64,000 bases of DNA from Yinghuangia elevatio (GTDB lineage Bacteria > Actinomycetota > Actinomycetes > Streptomycetales > Streptomycetaceae). Of this stretch, positions 1-7,942 are shown piece by piece. A model generated the notes under the pieces. It worked only from the letters and a program-made list of their open reading frames with translations. It did not search any database and had not been told where the DNA came from. Position numbers and translations under genes: made by a program. The stretch's first letter is position 1, and every line of letters starts with the position of its first letter. Location of the stretch: contig NZ_JBEZFP010000008.1 of NCBI RefSeq assembly GCF_040649515.1, positions 1 to 64,000 of the forward strand, read 5' to 3'.

Positions 1-12
1 CTTGGACTTGGT

Positions 13-85
13 GCGCCGCCAGGGACTCGAACCCCGGACCCGCTGATTAAGAGTCAGCTGCTCTAACCAACTGAGCTAGCGGCGC
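13..85 (-). tRNA. tRNA-Lys (anticodon CUU)
   Basis: Read on the minus strand, the 73 bases fold as a complete cloverleaf. The seven-base acceptor arms GCGCCGC and GCGGCGC pair perfectly. The D-arm carries AGTTGGTTA, the anticodon loop is CTCTTAA with anticodon CTT, and the T-arm carries TTCGAGT. The CCA end is not encoded, as is common in actinobacteria. Confidence 0.97.
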
Positions 86-101
86 GTGTTGCGATGGGTA
101 G

Positions 102-128
102 ACATTAGCAGGCGGATGGGGTGATCAA
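102..128 (-). promoter_or_regulatory. candidate promoter of tRNA-Lys
   Basis: On the minus strand a TAATGT hexamer (102-107) lies about 17 bases before the tRNA 5' end. A TTGATC hexamer (123-128) lies 15 bases further upstream. Spacing is short for sigma-70-type promoters, and the call rests on position and low GC only. Confidence 0.3.
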
Positions 129-353
129 AAAATCGGGAGGTGGGGGATGAAGGGGTAGGGAGGGGGTGTGGGCCAGGTCTTGGGGAGGACTCTTTGGAGG
201 ACGCGGGGAGGACGCCTCTTTCCGGACATGTGCAAAGTGGTCCCCGCGTGTAGCTCACGACGGGTACCGTCGGGATCACGGGCCGCCACGCTTTGCTTGG
301 TTGTAGGTTGACGGTCCGAAACCGTGGGCCGCGCATCTCTGGGGAGGACGCCG

Positions 354-2096
354 ATGGCCATGCGGCAGGGTGGCGGCTCCTCCATGCCGGGGAACGTGCG
401 TCTCAAAGCGCTGCGCCACGCCAAGGGGTGGGTCTCACAGCAGCAGCTCGCGGATGCCTTCGAGAAGAAGGCGCTGGAATGCGGGTTGCGGCTCGCCGTG
501 AGTGTGCGCCAGGTGCGGCGGTGGGAGAGTGCGGACCCACCGTGGCCGACGCCGGACTACCAGAAGGTGCTGCAGGAGCTGTTCGGCTGCCAGTTGGCGG
601 ACCTGGGGTTCACGCCGCCGTGGCAGGCCGATCTTGATGCGGCGGGACCGGCGCCTGGGGCGGGGTTGCCGCCGCAGCATCCGCGGGGGTACGTGTCGGG
701 CCCGGTGAACGGGTCGGCGGATACGCCGAGGCCGCCTCCGCGGTCGGGAGGGTACCGGTTCACGCCGCGGGCGCAGCGGACGCCCGAGGACGGGCGGGAG
801 CCGCCGGGGCCGCGGGTCTTACCGCGGGCGGCGGCGCCGCTGCCGGGCGGAATACCGGCCGCGCCGGGGCTCATGCCGGAGCCCGCGCATCATGTCGAGC
901 CGAGGGCGGACTTCAACTCGCCAGGTGGGTCCCGCCGTTCGTCGGGGCTGATCCTGCCGGGGCAGGTCGGGCCGCACGGCGGACCGGTGGAGCATCCGCC
1001 GCCGCGGTCGGCGCGGCCCGATCGGCTGCGGTCCGCGACGCCGGCGTTGTTGCGGGCCGTCGACCGGGTCGAACGCGTGGGCGGTCTGCCGGACCTCACC
1101 GAGTCGGTGCCGGGCCCCGGGCGGGCCGGGCGGCTGGGGTCGCCGGTGGCGGACCAGTACGCGCGGCTGACCGCGTCGTACCGGCAGATGTACTGGGTCG
1201 CCCCTGCTCTGATGACGTACGACCCGGTGGTGAGCCATGTGCTGCTGGGCGACAAGCTGTTGAAGGCGCCGGGACCCGCGCGGCCGCGCCGTGTGCTGGC
1301 GGCTTCGGTGTCCGAGACGGCGCTGCTCGCGGGGCGTATCGCCTTCTTCGACCTGGGCAGCGAGCAGATAGCGCGGCGGTTCTACCAGTTGGCCGACCAG
1401 GCGGCGTACGAGGCGCAGGAACCGCTGCTGCGCCAGGCGGTGTTCGCGCACCAGGCGTTCATGCCGGCCTTCGCGGGACGGGCGGCCGAGGCACGGGCGA
1501 TGATCGCGCGGGCGAACAACCCTGGTGCGCTTGCGGATGCGGGTGCTCCCGCGCTGATGCGGTCGTGGTTGTGTTCGGTGAACGCCGAGATCGAGTCCAC
1601 GATCGGCGACAAGGACCTCGCGCTGCACCTGATGGACCGGGCCGAGGATCTGCTCTGCCATCCTGACGAGCACGAAGTCCCGGCCTGGCTGGACTTCTTC
1701 GACTCTTCGCGCCTGTGGGGTTTCCGGGGCGCGGCGGAGCTGGCCGCGAAGCGGTACGACGCCGCGCGCGACGCCCTGACCGACGCCCTCGGGGACCTCC
1801 CGGCCAACTCGGCGAAGCAGCAGGCCGTGACGTGTGCCGACCTCGCCCGGGTCGCCGCCGCCAGCGGCGACGTCGACGAGGCGAGCGGCATGTTGTCGCG
1901 GGCGCTCGACGCGTTGAGCAAGCAGTGGTACTCGCTTGCGATGGACCGGGTTTGGGACGTCCGGCGCGAACTGGAGCCGTTCAAGAACGCGCACTGCATC
2001 CGGCGCCTCGACCAAGAGCTTGTGGCATGGCAGAAGGGGGGACCGCCGGTTCTCGAGGTGGTGGAGGAGGACGGGCTCCCGCCGGGCCTGCTCTGA
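354..2096 (+). CDS. XRE-type DNA-binding regulator with large C-terminal TPR-like domain; contains a TTA codon
   Basis: Probable cytoplasmic transcription regulator of 580 residues. An N-terminal helix-turn-helix-like segment (about residues 10-80, with SQQQLADAF and VRQVRRWE) is followed by a Pro/Gly-rich linker of about 190 residues. The helical C-terminal domain (about 270-570) looks like the TPR-type sensor domains of actinobacterial XRE proteins. The start is ATG 354 because GGGGAGG lies at 341-347; an in-frame GTG at 324 is possible. Codon 819-821 is TTA (residue 156, in the linker), so translation may depend on the bldA tRNA. The C-terminal domain is clearly paralogous to the exported protein at 8941-10077 (shared GRIAFFDL, PAWLDFFxxxRLxGFRGAAELAA and KQxAVTxADLA). 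It lies 108 bases upstream of, and in the same direction as, the nuclease-helicase operon and is a candidate regulator of it. The ligand is unknown. Confidence 0.8.
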   Translation: MAMRQGGGSSMPGNVRLKALRHAKGWVSQQQLADAFEKKALECGLRLAVSVRQVRRWESADPPWPTPDYQKVLQELFGCQLADLGFTPPWQADLDAAGPAPGAGLPPQHPRGYVSGPVNGSADTPRPPPRSGGYRFTPRAQRTPEDGREPPGPRVLPRAAAPLPGGIPAAPGLMPEPAHHVEPRADFNSPGGSRRSSGLILPGQVGPHGGPVEHPPPRSARPDRLRSATPALLRAVDRVERVGGLPDLTESVPGPGRAGRLGSPVADQYARLTASYRQMYWVAPALMTYDPVVSHVLLGDKLLKAPGPARPRRVLAASVSETALLAGRIAFFDLGSEQIARRFYQLADQAAYEAQEPLLRQAVFAHQAFMPAFAGRAAEARAMIARANNPGALADAGAPALMRSWLCSVNAEIESTIGDKDLALHLMDRAEDLLCHPDEHEVPAWLDFFDSSRLWGFRGAAELAAKRYDAARDALTDALGDLPANSAKQQAVTCADLARVAAASGDVDEASGMLSRALDALSKQWYSLAMDRVWDVRRELEPFKNAHCIRRLDQELVAWQKGGPPVLEVVEEDGLPPGLL

Positions 2097-2204
2097 GAGT
2101 TCCACGCGGACTTCACCCCGGGTGGCCTGCGTTGTCGCACACATGGGACACACTGTGGCGGGACCGCATCAGCCTCACGACGGTACGGAGCCGCAGACCA
2201 CGAC

Positions 2205-3596
2205 ATGGGCACCACCGACTCACGACTCGACCTGCTGCGGGGGTCGTTGCCGACGCGCAACCACAATGCGCGCACGGTGGCGGCACTCGCCGCCAACCCC
2301 GGCTGTGCGCGACGCGGTGTGATGGACGCCGCCGGGATAGACAAGACCGTGCTGGCCACCCGCCTGGGGTTCCCGGTGGCGTACGGCCAGTCCCCCTTCG
2401 CGATCGTGCGCGGACACGCGTTCGAGGCGCTGGTGAAGGAGGACGCGGGCGCCGGTCTGCGCGCGCTGCTCCACGAGGCCCTCGGCGTCACGCCGGAGGA
2501 CGTCGTCGAGGGCGACTACGCCGAGCTGGGGGGCGATCCGGCCGAGGACGCGCCTGAAGGAGCCGCTCAACGCCCCGGGCGCGAAGAGCGTGTCGCGCGC
2601 ACCCGGACCGCGCTCCGGCGTGCGCTGGAGACCGCGCGCCCCGGCCTGTGCGCGATCCTCGACCATCCGCTGCTGCCCCTGGACGTCGCCGGGACCCGCG
2701 CGTACCTGGAGCCGGACGCCATGGCGTGCCTGGTGGCCGGGCGGCTGCACGTCGTCGAGATCAAGTCCTTCTCGGTGATCGACGGTGTCGCGGACCCGGC
2801 CAAGCTCGCGTCGGCGGCCCGGCAGGCGGCGGTGTACGTGCTGGCCCTCCAGCAGACCGCGGCCCATCTCGGCCACCCGCCCGAGGTCGTGTCCACCGAC
2901 GTCGTGCTGGTCTGCCCGCGGGACTTCTCGAACCAGCCGACCGCGGCGCTGCTCGACATCCGCAAGGAGCTCGCGGTGACCCGCCGCCGCCTCGCCCGCC
3001 TCGCCCGGGTGGACGACCTGCTCGACACGCTGCCGCTCGGACTGACGTTCGATCTGGACGACGCGGCGGGGCAGGCGGCCGTGGCGCGGGCGGTGGGGGC
3101 GGTCCGTGCGGAGTACATCCCGGGCTGCCTCTCGACCTGCGAGCTTGCGCATTTCTGCAGGTCCGAGGCTCGCGCGTGTGAGGGCGCGCACGGGTCCGGC
3201 GGGCTCGTGGGCACCCTCGGCACCGGGATCCGCGGCGAGCTGGGCGGGATAGAGGACATCGGGCGCGCACTGGATCTCGCAGACGGGAAGTGTGCGCCGG
3301 AGCGCGGCGAGGAGGAGATCGCGCGTCTGCTCCGGCGCGCGGAAGCCCTGCGGCGTGAGGTGCTGGCCGAGGCCGCGGCCGGCGGGGGCGCAGCGAGTGC
3401 AGGCAACACAGGAAGCGCAGGGAACGCAGGAAGCGCGTCAGGCACCGTGAACGTGTCAGGGACAGTGGGCTCAGCGGAGGCAGGCATGACCGGGGCGACA
3501 GGCGCCGGCGGGGCGGCCGGGGCGGCCGGGGTGGTCGGCCAGGGCGGGACGGCCAAGGCGGGCGGGCTCGCCGGAGCGGTCGGAGGAGTCTCGTGA
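2205..3596 (+). CDS. Cas4/RecB-like PD-(D/E)XK nuclease with four-cysteine (Fe-S type) signature
   Basis: Probable DNA nuclease, 463 residues. The PD-(D/E)XK core is visible: Asp171 in EPDAM, Glu185 and Lys187 in VVEIKSF, then the RecB-family QxxxY motif (Gln207, Tyr211). One cysteine lies early (Cys34) and a C-x3-C-x5-C set near the end of the domain (Cys308, 312, 318; also Cys325), as in the 4Fe-4S nucleases Cas4, AddB and Dna2. After about residue 390 the chain is low-complexity Gly/Ala/Ser. It opens a four-gene operon, and its stop overlaps the next start (GTGA, 3593-3596). Start ATG 2205 has GGAG at 2187-2190, a little far. The fold assignment follows from the motifs. The biological role is inferred only from its partners and could be recombination, repair or defence. 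No cas genes are nearby. Confidence 0.82.
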   Translation: MGTTDSRLDLLRGSLPTRNHNARTVAALAANPGCARRGVMDAAGIDKTVLATRLGFPVAYGQSPFAIVRGHAFEALVKEDAGAGLRALLHEALGVTPEDVVEGDYAELGGDPAEDAPEGAAQRPGREERVARTRTALRRALETARPGLCAILDHPLLPLDVAGTRAYLEPDAMACLVAGRLHVVEIKSFSVIDGVADPAKLASAARQAAVYVLALQQTAAHLGHPPEVVSTDVVLVCPRDFSNQPTAALLDIRKELAVTRRRLARLARVDDLLDTLPLGLTFDLDDAAGQAAVARAVGAVRAEYIPGCLSTCELAHFCRSEARACEGAHGSGGLVGTLGTGIRGELGGIEDIGRALDLADGKCAPERGEEEIARLLRRAEALRREVLAEAAAGGGAASAGNTGSAGNAGSASGTVNVSGTVGSAEAGMTGATGAGGAAGAAGVVGQGGTAKAGGLAGAVGGVS

Positions 3597-5134
3597 GCGC
3601 GGTCTCGGCGCTCGGCCGCCTCAGGGCCGCCGCCACCGGGTACGCGCAGCCCGCGGCGACCGTGCGCCACCGCCACCTGTCCGACCGGCCCGTGGTGTTC
3701 GTGCCGTACACGATGTCCGGCGAGGCGTTCGCGCCGCTCGCGGCCCTCGTCGGCGACGACCCGGCCGCGCCGCACCTGCTCGTGGTCCCCCAACCGCGCG
3801 ACCGCCAACGCCGGTTCGCGCACGTCGCCGGGCTCGCGACGGTGCTCCTGCCGTACCTCACCGAGTACATCGACACGACGGAGACGGTCGAGCGGCGCAA
3901 CGACGACGCGTACGAACGCGCGCTCGACGCACCGCAGATCATCGTCCCGTCGAGCGGCGGCATCGAGTACATGCGCCTGCTCGGGCGTTCGACGCGTTTC
4001 CGGCGCAGCGAGGGCGAGTACGCGGTGCACCCCGACGTCCCGCTGCTCGGCCGCTGGGCCACCTGGCTGGCCGACCGCGCGCGTACGCCGGGCTCCTGCG
4101 TCCTCTTGGCCCTCACCGACCTCCTGACGCAGACCTGGGCGACCGGCCAGAGCGATCTGGAGAACGGCGAACTCGCGGCGCTGATGGGGTGGATCGACCC
4201 CGACCCCGGGCGTTCCGGGGCCGTGACGGCCCGGGAGGCGGAAGGGGCGCCGCCCGCGGGCCCGGCGTCCGCACCGGAGTTCGACCAGAAGCTCGCGCCG
4301 CTGATCGCCACGTACGACGCCGCCGAGCGTGCCGAGGACCCGCACGTGTCGGCGCGCGCGGAGGAACGCATCCGCGACGCGCTCGGTGCCGAGCTCATGC
4401 CGACCTGGCGGCGCGTGTGGCGTGGCCTGGAACTGCTGCGCGAACTCCCGGTCGGCGCCTCGGTGGCGGGCCGCTGGGAGACGGACCGCATGTCGTACAG
4501 CCTCTTCGCGGCGGACCTGCAGAGCCCGGACTCGCGTCCTCAGCCGCGCGTGCCCGGTGCGGTCGCCGCGGCGCAGCAACTCCACCGGCGCGAGCAGGCG
4601 CAGGCCCGCCTGGAGACCGAACAACTGCGCGACGACCCGCTGTTGATGGCGGGTGCGCGCCTGGTCGGTCAGGCCTTCCGCGGCCGGATCGTCTCGGTCG
4701 AGGCGGACCGCATGGTGACCGAACCGGGGAAGAAGCTGGCCCGGCCGCGACCGCTCATGGTGGTGCAGACGTCGGACGACCCGCTTCTGCCCCTGGACAC
4801 CGAACTGGAGTGCGTCGAACGCCCCAAGGCCAAAGCCAAGTTGATCGCGGTCGCGGAAGGGCCGGGGGATACGCGTGAGGTACGCATCGAACTGACGGGC
4901 GGCATGGGGCGCGGCAAGACGCCGGAGGATGGGAGCGTTCCCGAGCCGGGCGACCTGCTGTGCTGGACGGTGGCCGCCTCCGGTTTCCGTGGCGGCCCCA
5001 AGTGGCCGTCGGCGGAGGAGACTCCGTGGACCCACGGCGGCCCGCCGGAGCCGCGTCCGGCGCCTGCCGACGAGAGCGCGCCGAGGGAGCCGGACGAGGA
5101 GGAACTGGCCGCCGCGCAGGAGGAGTGGGCATGA
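3593..5134 (+). CDS. conserved-looking protein of unknown function between nuclease and helicase
   Basis: I do not recognise this 513-residue protein. It starts at GTG 3593, overlapping the nuclease stop by four bases, and its own stop overlaps the next start (ATGA, 5131-5134). It is therefore very likely co-translated with both neighbours. It appears soluble, with no signal peptide or membrane segment. The N-terminal 200 residues are alpha/beta-like (VVFVPYTMSG, HLLVVPQPRD, QIIVPSSGG). A linker rich in Pro and Ala lies near 205-230. A charged helical stretch follows (about 235-345). The part after about 350 looks beta-rich, with repeated Arg-Pro motifs and a conserved-looking WTVAASGFRGGPKWPS segment. 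The last 40 residues are acidic and Pro-rich. It is probably the third structural partner of the nuclease and helicase; I cannot infer a catalytic activity. Confidence 0.8.
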   Translation: MSAVSALGRLRAAATGYAQPAATVRHRHLSDRPVVFVPYTMSGEAFAPLAALVGDDPAAPHLLVVPQPRDRQRRFAHVAGLATVLLPYLTEYIDTTETVERRNDDAYERALDAPQIIVPSSGGIEYMRLLGRSTRFRRSEGEYAVHPDVPLLGRWATWLADRARTPGSCVLLALTDLLTQTWATGQSDLENGELAALMGWIDPDPGRSGAVTAREAEGAPPAGPASAPEFDQKLAPLIATYDAAERAEDPHVSARAEERIRDALGAELMPTWRRVWRGLELLRELPVGASVAGRWETDRMSYSLFAADLQSPDSRPQPRVPGAVAAAQQLHRREQAQARLETEQLRDDPLLMAGARLVGQAFRGRIVSVEADRMVTEPGKKLARPRPLMVVQTSDDPLLPLDTELECVERPKAKAKLIAVAEGPGDTREVRIELTGGMGRGKTPEDGSVPEPGDLLCWTVAASGFRGGPKWPSAEETPWTHGGPPEPRPAPADESAPREPDEEELAAAQEEWA

Positions 5135-5325
5135 CCGCACGGGCGGGCGACACGAACGCGGGCAACACGAACCCGGACGGCGCGAACGCGGACGGCGCGA
5201 ACCCGGGCGACACGAACGCGCGCAACGCGAACCCGGACGACACGCACCCGGGCGACACGAACGCGGGCAACGCGAACACCGGCAGCAAGACGGGCACAGG
5301 CAAGGCGAACGAGGCGGCGGCGTGA
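5131..5325 (+). CDS. 64-residue Asn-rich pentapeptide-repeat protein, translationally coupled
   Basis: This short reading frame begins at ATG 5131 inside an ATGA overlap with the preceding gene. It ends at TGA 5323-5325 inside a GTGA overlap with the helicase start, so ribosomes can pass through all four genes. After the seven residues MTARAGD, nine pentapeptides follow with the pattern (A/T)-N-(A/P)-(G/D/R)-(N/D/G), one unit having His in place of Asn, and then a short Lys-containing tail. The repeat is also present in the DNA as nine 15-bp units. It resembles neither the A(D/N)LXX pentapeptide family nor a signal peptide. It may be a disordered tether, a coupling leader for the helicase, or a remnant of a linker that once joined gene 3 to the helicase. 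That it is translated is inferred from the precise overlaps at both ends. Confidence 0.6.
   Translation: MTARAGDTNAGNTNPDGANADGANPGDTNARNANPDDTHPGDTNAGNANTGSKTGTGKANEAAA
5151..5285 (+). repeat. nine 15-bp tandem repeats inside the repeat microprotein gene
   Basis: Nine consecutive 15-base units follow the pattern (C)(A/G)CGAAC(G/C)C(G)G(G/A)C. They diverge at a few positions, and every unit keeps the reading frame. The period of five codons explains the repeated peptide and would allow length change by slippage or recombination. Confidence 0.85.
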
Positions 5326-6653
5326 ACGACATCTCCCAGGACCCCGGCAAGGCAGCGGGACGCGTCACCGCCGCCGTGCTCGCCGACCTCGCGTCCGGCC
5401 GCCACCGCGGCGTGGTCGTGGACTCCCCGCCCGGCGCCGGGAAGTCCACGCTGGTGGTGCGGGCCGCGGCGGAGATCGCCGGGCGCGGCGACCGGCTCAT
5501 GATCGTCGCGCAGACCAACAACCAGGTCGACGACCTGCTGCTGCGCCTGGCCGAGGAGCACCCGAACCTCGTGCTCGGCCGCCTGTCGGCCGCCGACTAC
5601 CGCCCCGGCGAGGACCTCGCGGCCACGCCCGTGCAGATCGCGGGCAAGGCCGGCGACCTCGACGGCTGCGAGATCGTGGTGTCGACGGCCGCCAAGTGGG
5701 CGCTGGTGGACGACCGGCGCTGGGCCTGGGCGATCGTGGACGAGGCGTACCAGATGCGGTCGGACGCGCTGCTCCTTGTCGCGCGGTTGTTCGACAAGGC
5801 GCTGTTCGTGGGCGACCCGGGCCAGTTGGACCCGTTCGCGACCGTCGACGCGGGGCAGTGGCACGGGCTGACGTACGACCCCTCGCAGAGCGCCGTGGCC
5901 GTCCTCCGCCGCCACAACCCCGACCTTCCGGTGCACCGGCTGCCGGTGTCATGGCGGCTGCCGGCGACCGCCGCGCCCCTCGTTTCGGAGGCGTTCTACC
6001 CGTTCACGCCGTTCCGCTCCGGCACCGAACGCGGGGAGCGCAGGCTGCACTTCGAGGCCGGCCACCGCAAGGACGCGTACGACGAAGTCGTCGACATCGC
6101 CGCGGACTCCGGCTGGGGCCTGCTGGAACTGCCGCCCGGGTTCACCCTCCCGTCGGACGACGAGACCGTACGCACCGTGGCCACCCTCGCCGCCCGCGTA
6201 CTCGCCCGCCACGGGACCGCCGTGTCGGAACGCGGCGAAAACCCCCTGGACGCGGGCCGGATCGCGGTCGGCGTCAGTCACCGCGAGCAGCGGTCGCGCG
6301 TCGAGGCGGCGCTGGTACGCCTGGAGGCGGAGGTCCCGGGCGCGCGCAACATCGTGGTCGACACCGCAAACCGGCTCCAGGGACGGGAGTTCGACGTCAC
6401 GGTCTTCCTCCACCCGTTGTCCGGGCGGCGCGACGCCACCGCGTTCCACCTGGAGACCGGGCGCCTGTGCGTGCTCGCGTCCCGGCACCGCCACGCGTGC
6501 CTCGTGGTCGCCCGCGCCGGAATCCCCGAACTGCTGGACGCCCACCCGTCGTCCGAGCCGGTGCACCTCGGCCTGCCGGTGTCGTTCCCGGACGGCTGGG
6601 AGGCGAACCAGGCGGTCCTGGGCACTCTCGCGGACAACCGCGTGGAGTTGTGA
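5322..6653 (+). CDS. UPF1/Dna2-type superfamily 1B helicase
   Basis: Compact ATP-dependent helicase of 443 residues. Motif I is SPPGAGKST (residues 35-43), motif Ia AQTNNQVDDLL (64-74), and motif II VDEAYQ (139-144), a DEAxQ form of the UPF1 group. Motif III is GDPGQLDP (164-171), the conserved Arg of motif IV lies in WRLP (211-214), motif V is VDTANRLQGREFD (346-358), and motif VI lies near 385-396. It lacks the accessory insertions of eukaryotic UPF1. The GTG start at 5322 overlaps the stop of the repeat gene. With the Fe-S-type nuclease at 2205-3596 it makes up the two catalytic halves of Dna2 as separate polypeptides. Unwinding of DNA ends followed by cleavage is an inference from that parallel. 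It closes the operon; seven bases later lies the stop of a convergent gene. Confidence 0.88.
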   Translation: MNDISQDPGKAAGRVTAAVLADLASGRHRGVVVDSPPGAGKSTLVVRAAAEIAGRGDRLMIVAQTNNQVDDLLLRLAEEHPNLVLGRLSAADYRPGEDLAATPVQIAGKAGDLDGCEIVVSTAAKWALVDDRRWAWAIVDEAYQMRSDALLLVARLFDKALFVGDPGQLDPFATVDAGQWHGLTYDPSQSAVAVLRRHNPDLPVHRLPVSWRLPATAAPLVSEAFYPFTPFRSGTERGERRLHFEAGHRKDAYDEVVDIAADSGWGLLELPPGFTLPSDDETVRTVATLAARVLARHGTAVSERGENPLDAGRIAVGVSHREQRSRVEAALVRLEAEVPGARNIVVDTANRLQGREFDVTVFLHPLSGRRDATAFHLETGRLCVLASRHRHACLVVARAGIPELLDAHPSSEPVHLGLPVSFPDGWEANQAVLGTLADNRVEL

Positions 6654-6659
6654 CGCGCG

Positions 6660-6995
6660 TCAGTCGCCGCGCTTGGCGATCAGCCGCTCGCCGTACTCGA
6701 TCATCTTGACCGTGTACGCCTCGCTCCACCCCGTCCGACCCGCGATCTGCGCCGGTTCGAGCCGGTCGAACCGCCGCCGGTCGGCCAGCCGCGCCACCGC
6801 TATCGCCTGGTAGTCGACGGCACGGTCCGCGGCGGCCCGGAAGGCCTCCGTGAGCTGCGTGGCGCGGTCGAGCATGACCTCGGGGTCGGTGAGGTCGTCC
6901 AGGTCGAAGAACCGCTCTTCCTCGCGCTCGAACACGGCGGGTTCGAACAGCAGCCGCGCGGGACGAATGCGTGGCTTCGACGGCTCTGGCGGCAT
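6660..6995 (-). CDS. small helix-turn-helix-like protein convergent to the helicase
   Basis: Protein of 111 residues, acidic in the middle (FEREEERFFDLDDLTD) and ending in a probable helix-turn-helix (about residues 75-105: LEPAQIAGRTGW, then a basic recognition-like helix). Start ATG 6995 is preceded by the strong ribosome site AGGAGGAG. Its C-terminal TGW(S/T)-type turn resembles the small protein at 25579-25827. It lies tail-to-tail with the helicase with six bases between the stops, so its transcript would be antisense to the operon end. A DNA-binding role is inferred from the motif only. Confidence 0.65.
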   Translation of the reverse strand: MPPEPSKPRIRPARLLFEPAVFEREEERFFDLDDLTDPEVMLDRATQLTEAFRAAADRAVDYQAIAVARLADRRRFDRLEPAQIAGRTGWSEAYTVKMIEYGERLIAKRGD

Positions 6996-7942
6996 GACTT
7001 ACTCCTCCTGCGTGTTCGCGGGCCCCCCGTCACAACGATGTGGGCATGCCCACTGGCGTTGCGACTACGCACACGACCGGCCGGTAACCGCGATCTTGCG
7101 GGGGCCGTACGTCCCGAACGCTCACGTCAATCATGCACGAGAGGGGCAAATCGCCGCTTGCGGTGATCGATTGCCGGGGTGACGCGTCGTGTCGGCGATG
7201 CACCCGCGGCGTCGACGCGCCGGAGCAGGCGACGTAGCGGACCGAGCAGGCGACGTACCCGCGGCGACGGAGCGGCCGCGCACATGCGACGGTTCCCCGA
7301 CCTGACGGTGGTCGGGGAACCGGCTCGGGTTGTGGGGCGCGGACGTTCGCCCGCGTCGCGTTCGCCTGCCCGCGACGTGACAGAGCCCGGCCTGCCGGGC
7401 CGGGTCCTGTCGCCGGGGATCGCGCTACGGAGGTCGCGCTTCCCGGATCGCGGCTGCCGACCACTGGGGGGTGGGACCGGCACAGGGATGCCGCGGGAGC
7501 GGGGCGTGTGGCGTGGCGGCGCCGGGAAGCCCCAGGGAAGTTCGGTGTGCGTCGGAAGTTCGGTATGCGTCGGTCGAAGGTCCTTGCGGTACGAAGGTTT
7601 TGCCGACGTCGGCGCGTGGTTCACGGCCTGGCCGGCGGGGGCGGCGGTTGGAGCGAATCGAGCGGACAAGCGACCGAAGTACGTGCGACAGGCTGTGCGG
7701 GTGCGGCAACTGCGGCCGGGTTCAGCCGCGTTCAAATGCGCTGCTGTCCTGGCGGTCCACGCGGGCCGGACGGTCCACGGGATCCGCGCGGTCCACACGA
7801 TCCGCGCGGTTCCGGTCGATCAAGTGGTTCAGGCAGTGCGCATGCTTCCGGTGGCGCAAGTGGTGCAGTACCGGCCGAGGCGAGTCGGACAAGGGGGAGC
7901 CGCTCAGTCAGGAACCTCGGCCGGTACGAATGTGGGGGTCTC
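6996..7942. other. gene-poor stretch with short direct repeats
   Basis: About 950 bases in which I find no convincing gene. The long open frames here are compositionally unlike proteins and lack ribosome sites. Short direct repeats occur: GAGCAGGCGACGTA twice near 7220-7260, a GGAAGTTCGGT unit twice near 7535-7570, and GATCCGCGCGGT-type units near 7780-7815. The first about 100 bases should hold the promoter of the small gene ending at 6660. Confidence 0.5.

Noticed and set aside
819..2153. Long minus-strand open frame opposite the XRE-type regulator
   Set aside because: Its product is Arg/Pro/His-rich with no recognisable motif and mirrors the third-base GC bias of the real gene; it has no ribosome site.
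2567..5521. 984-codon minus-strand frame across the nuclease and its partner gene
   Set aside because: It is antisense to two genes with clear motifs and coupled starts, and its product is dominated by Arg, Pro and low-complexity stretches.
2205..6653. A CRISPR-Cas context for the Cas4-like nuclease
   Set aside because: No cas1, cas2 or effector gene and no repeat-spacer array is present. The 15-bp repeats at 5151-5285 are contiguous and in frame, so they are coding repeats, not CRISPR repeats.
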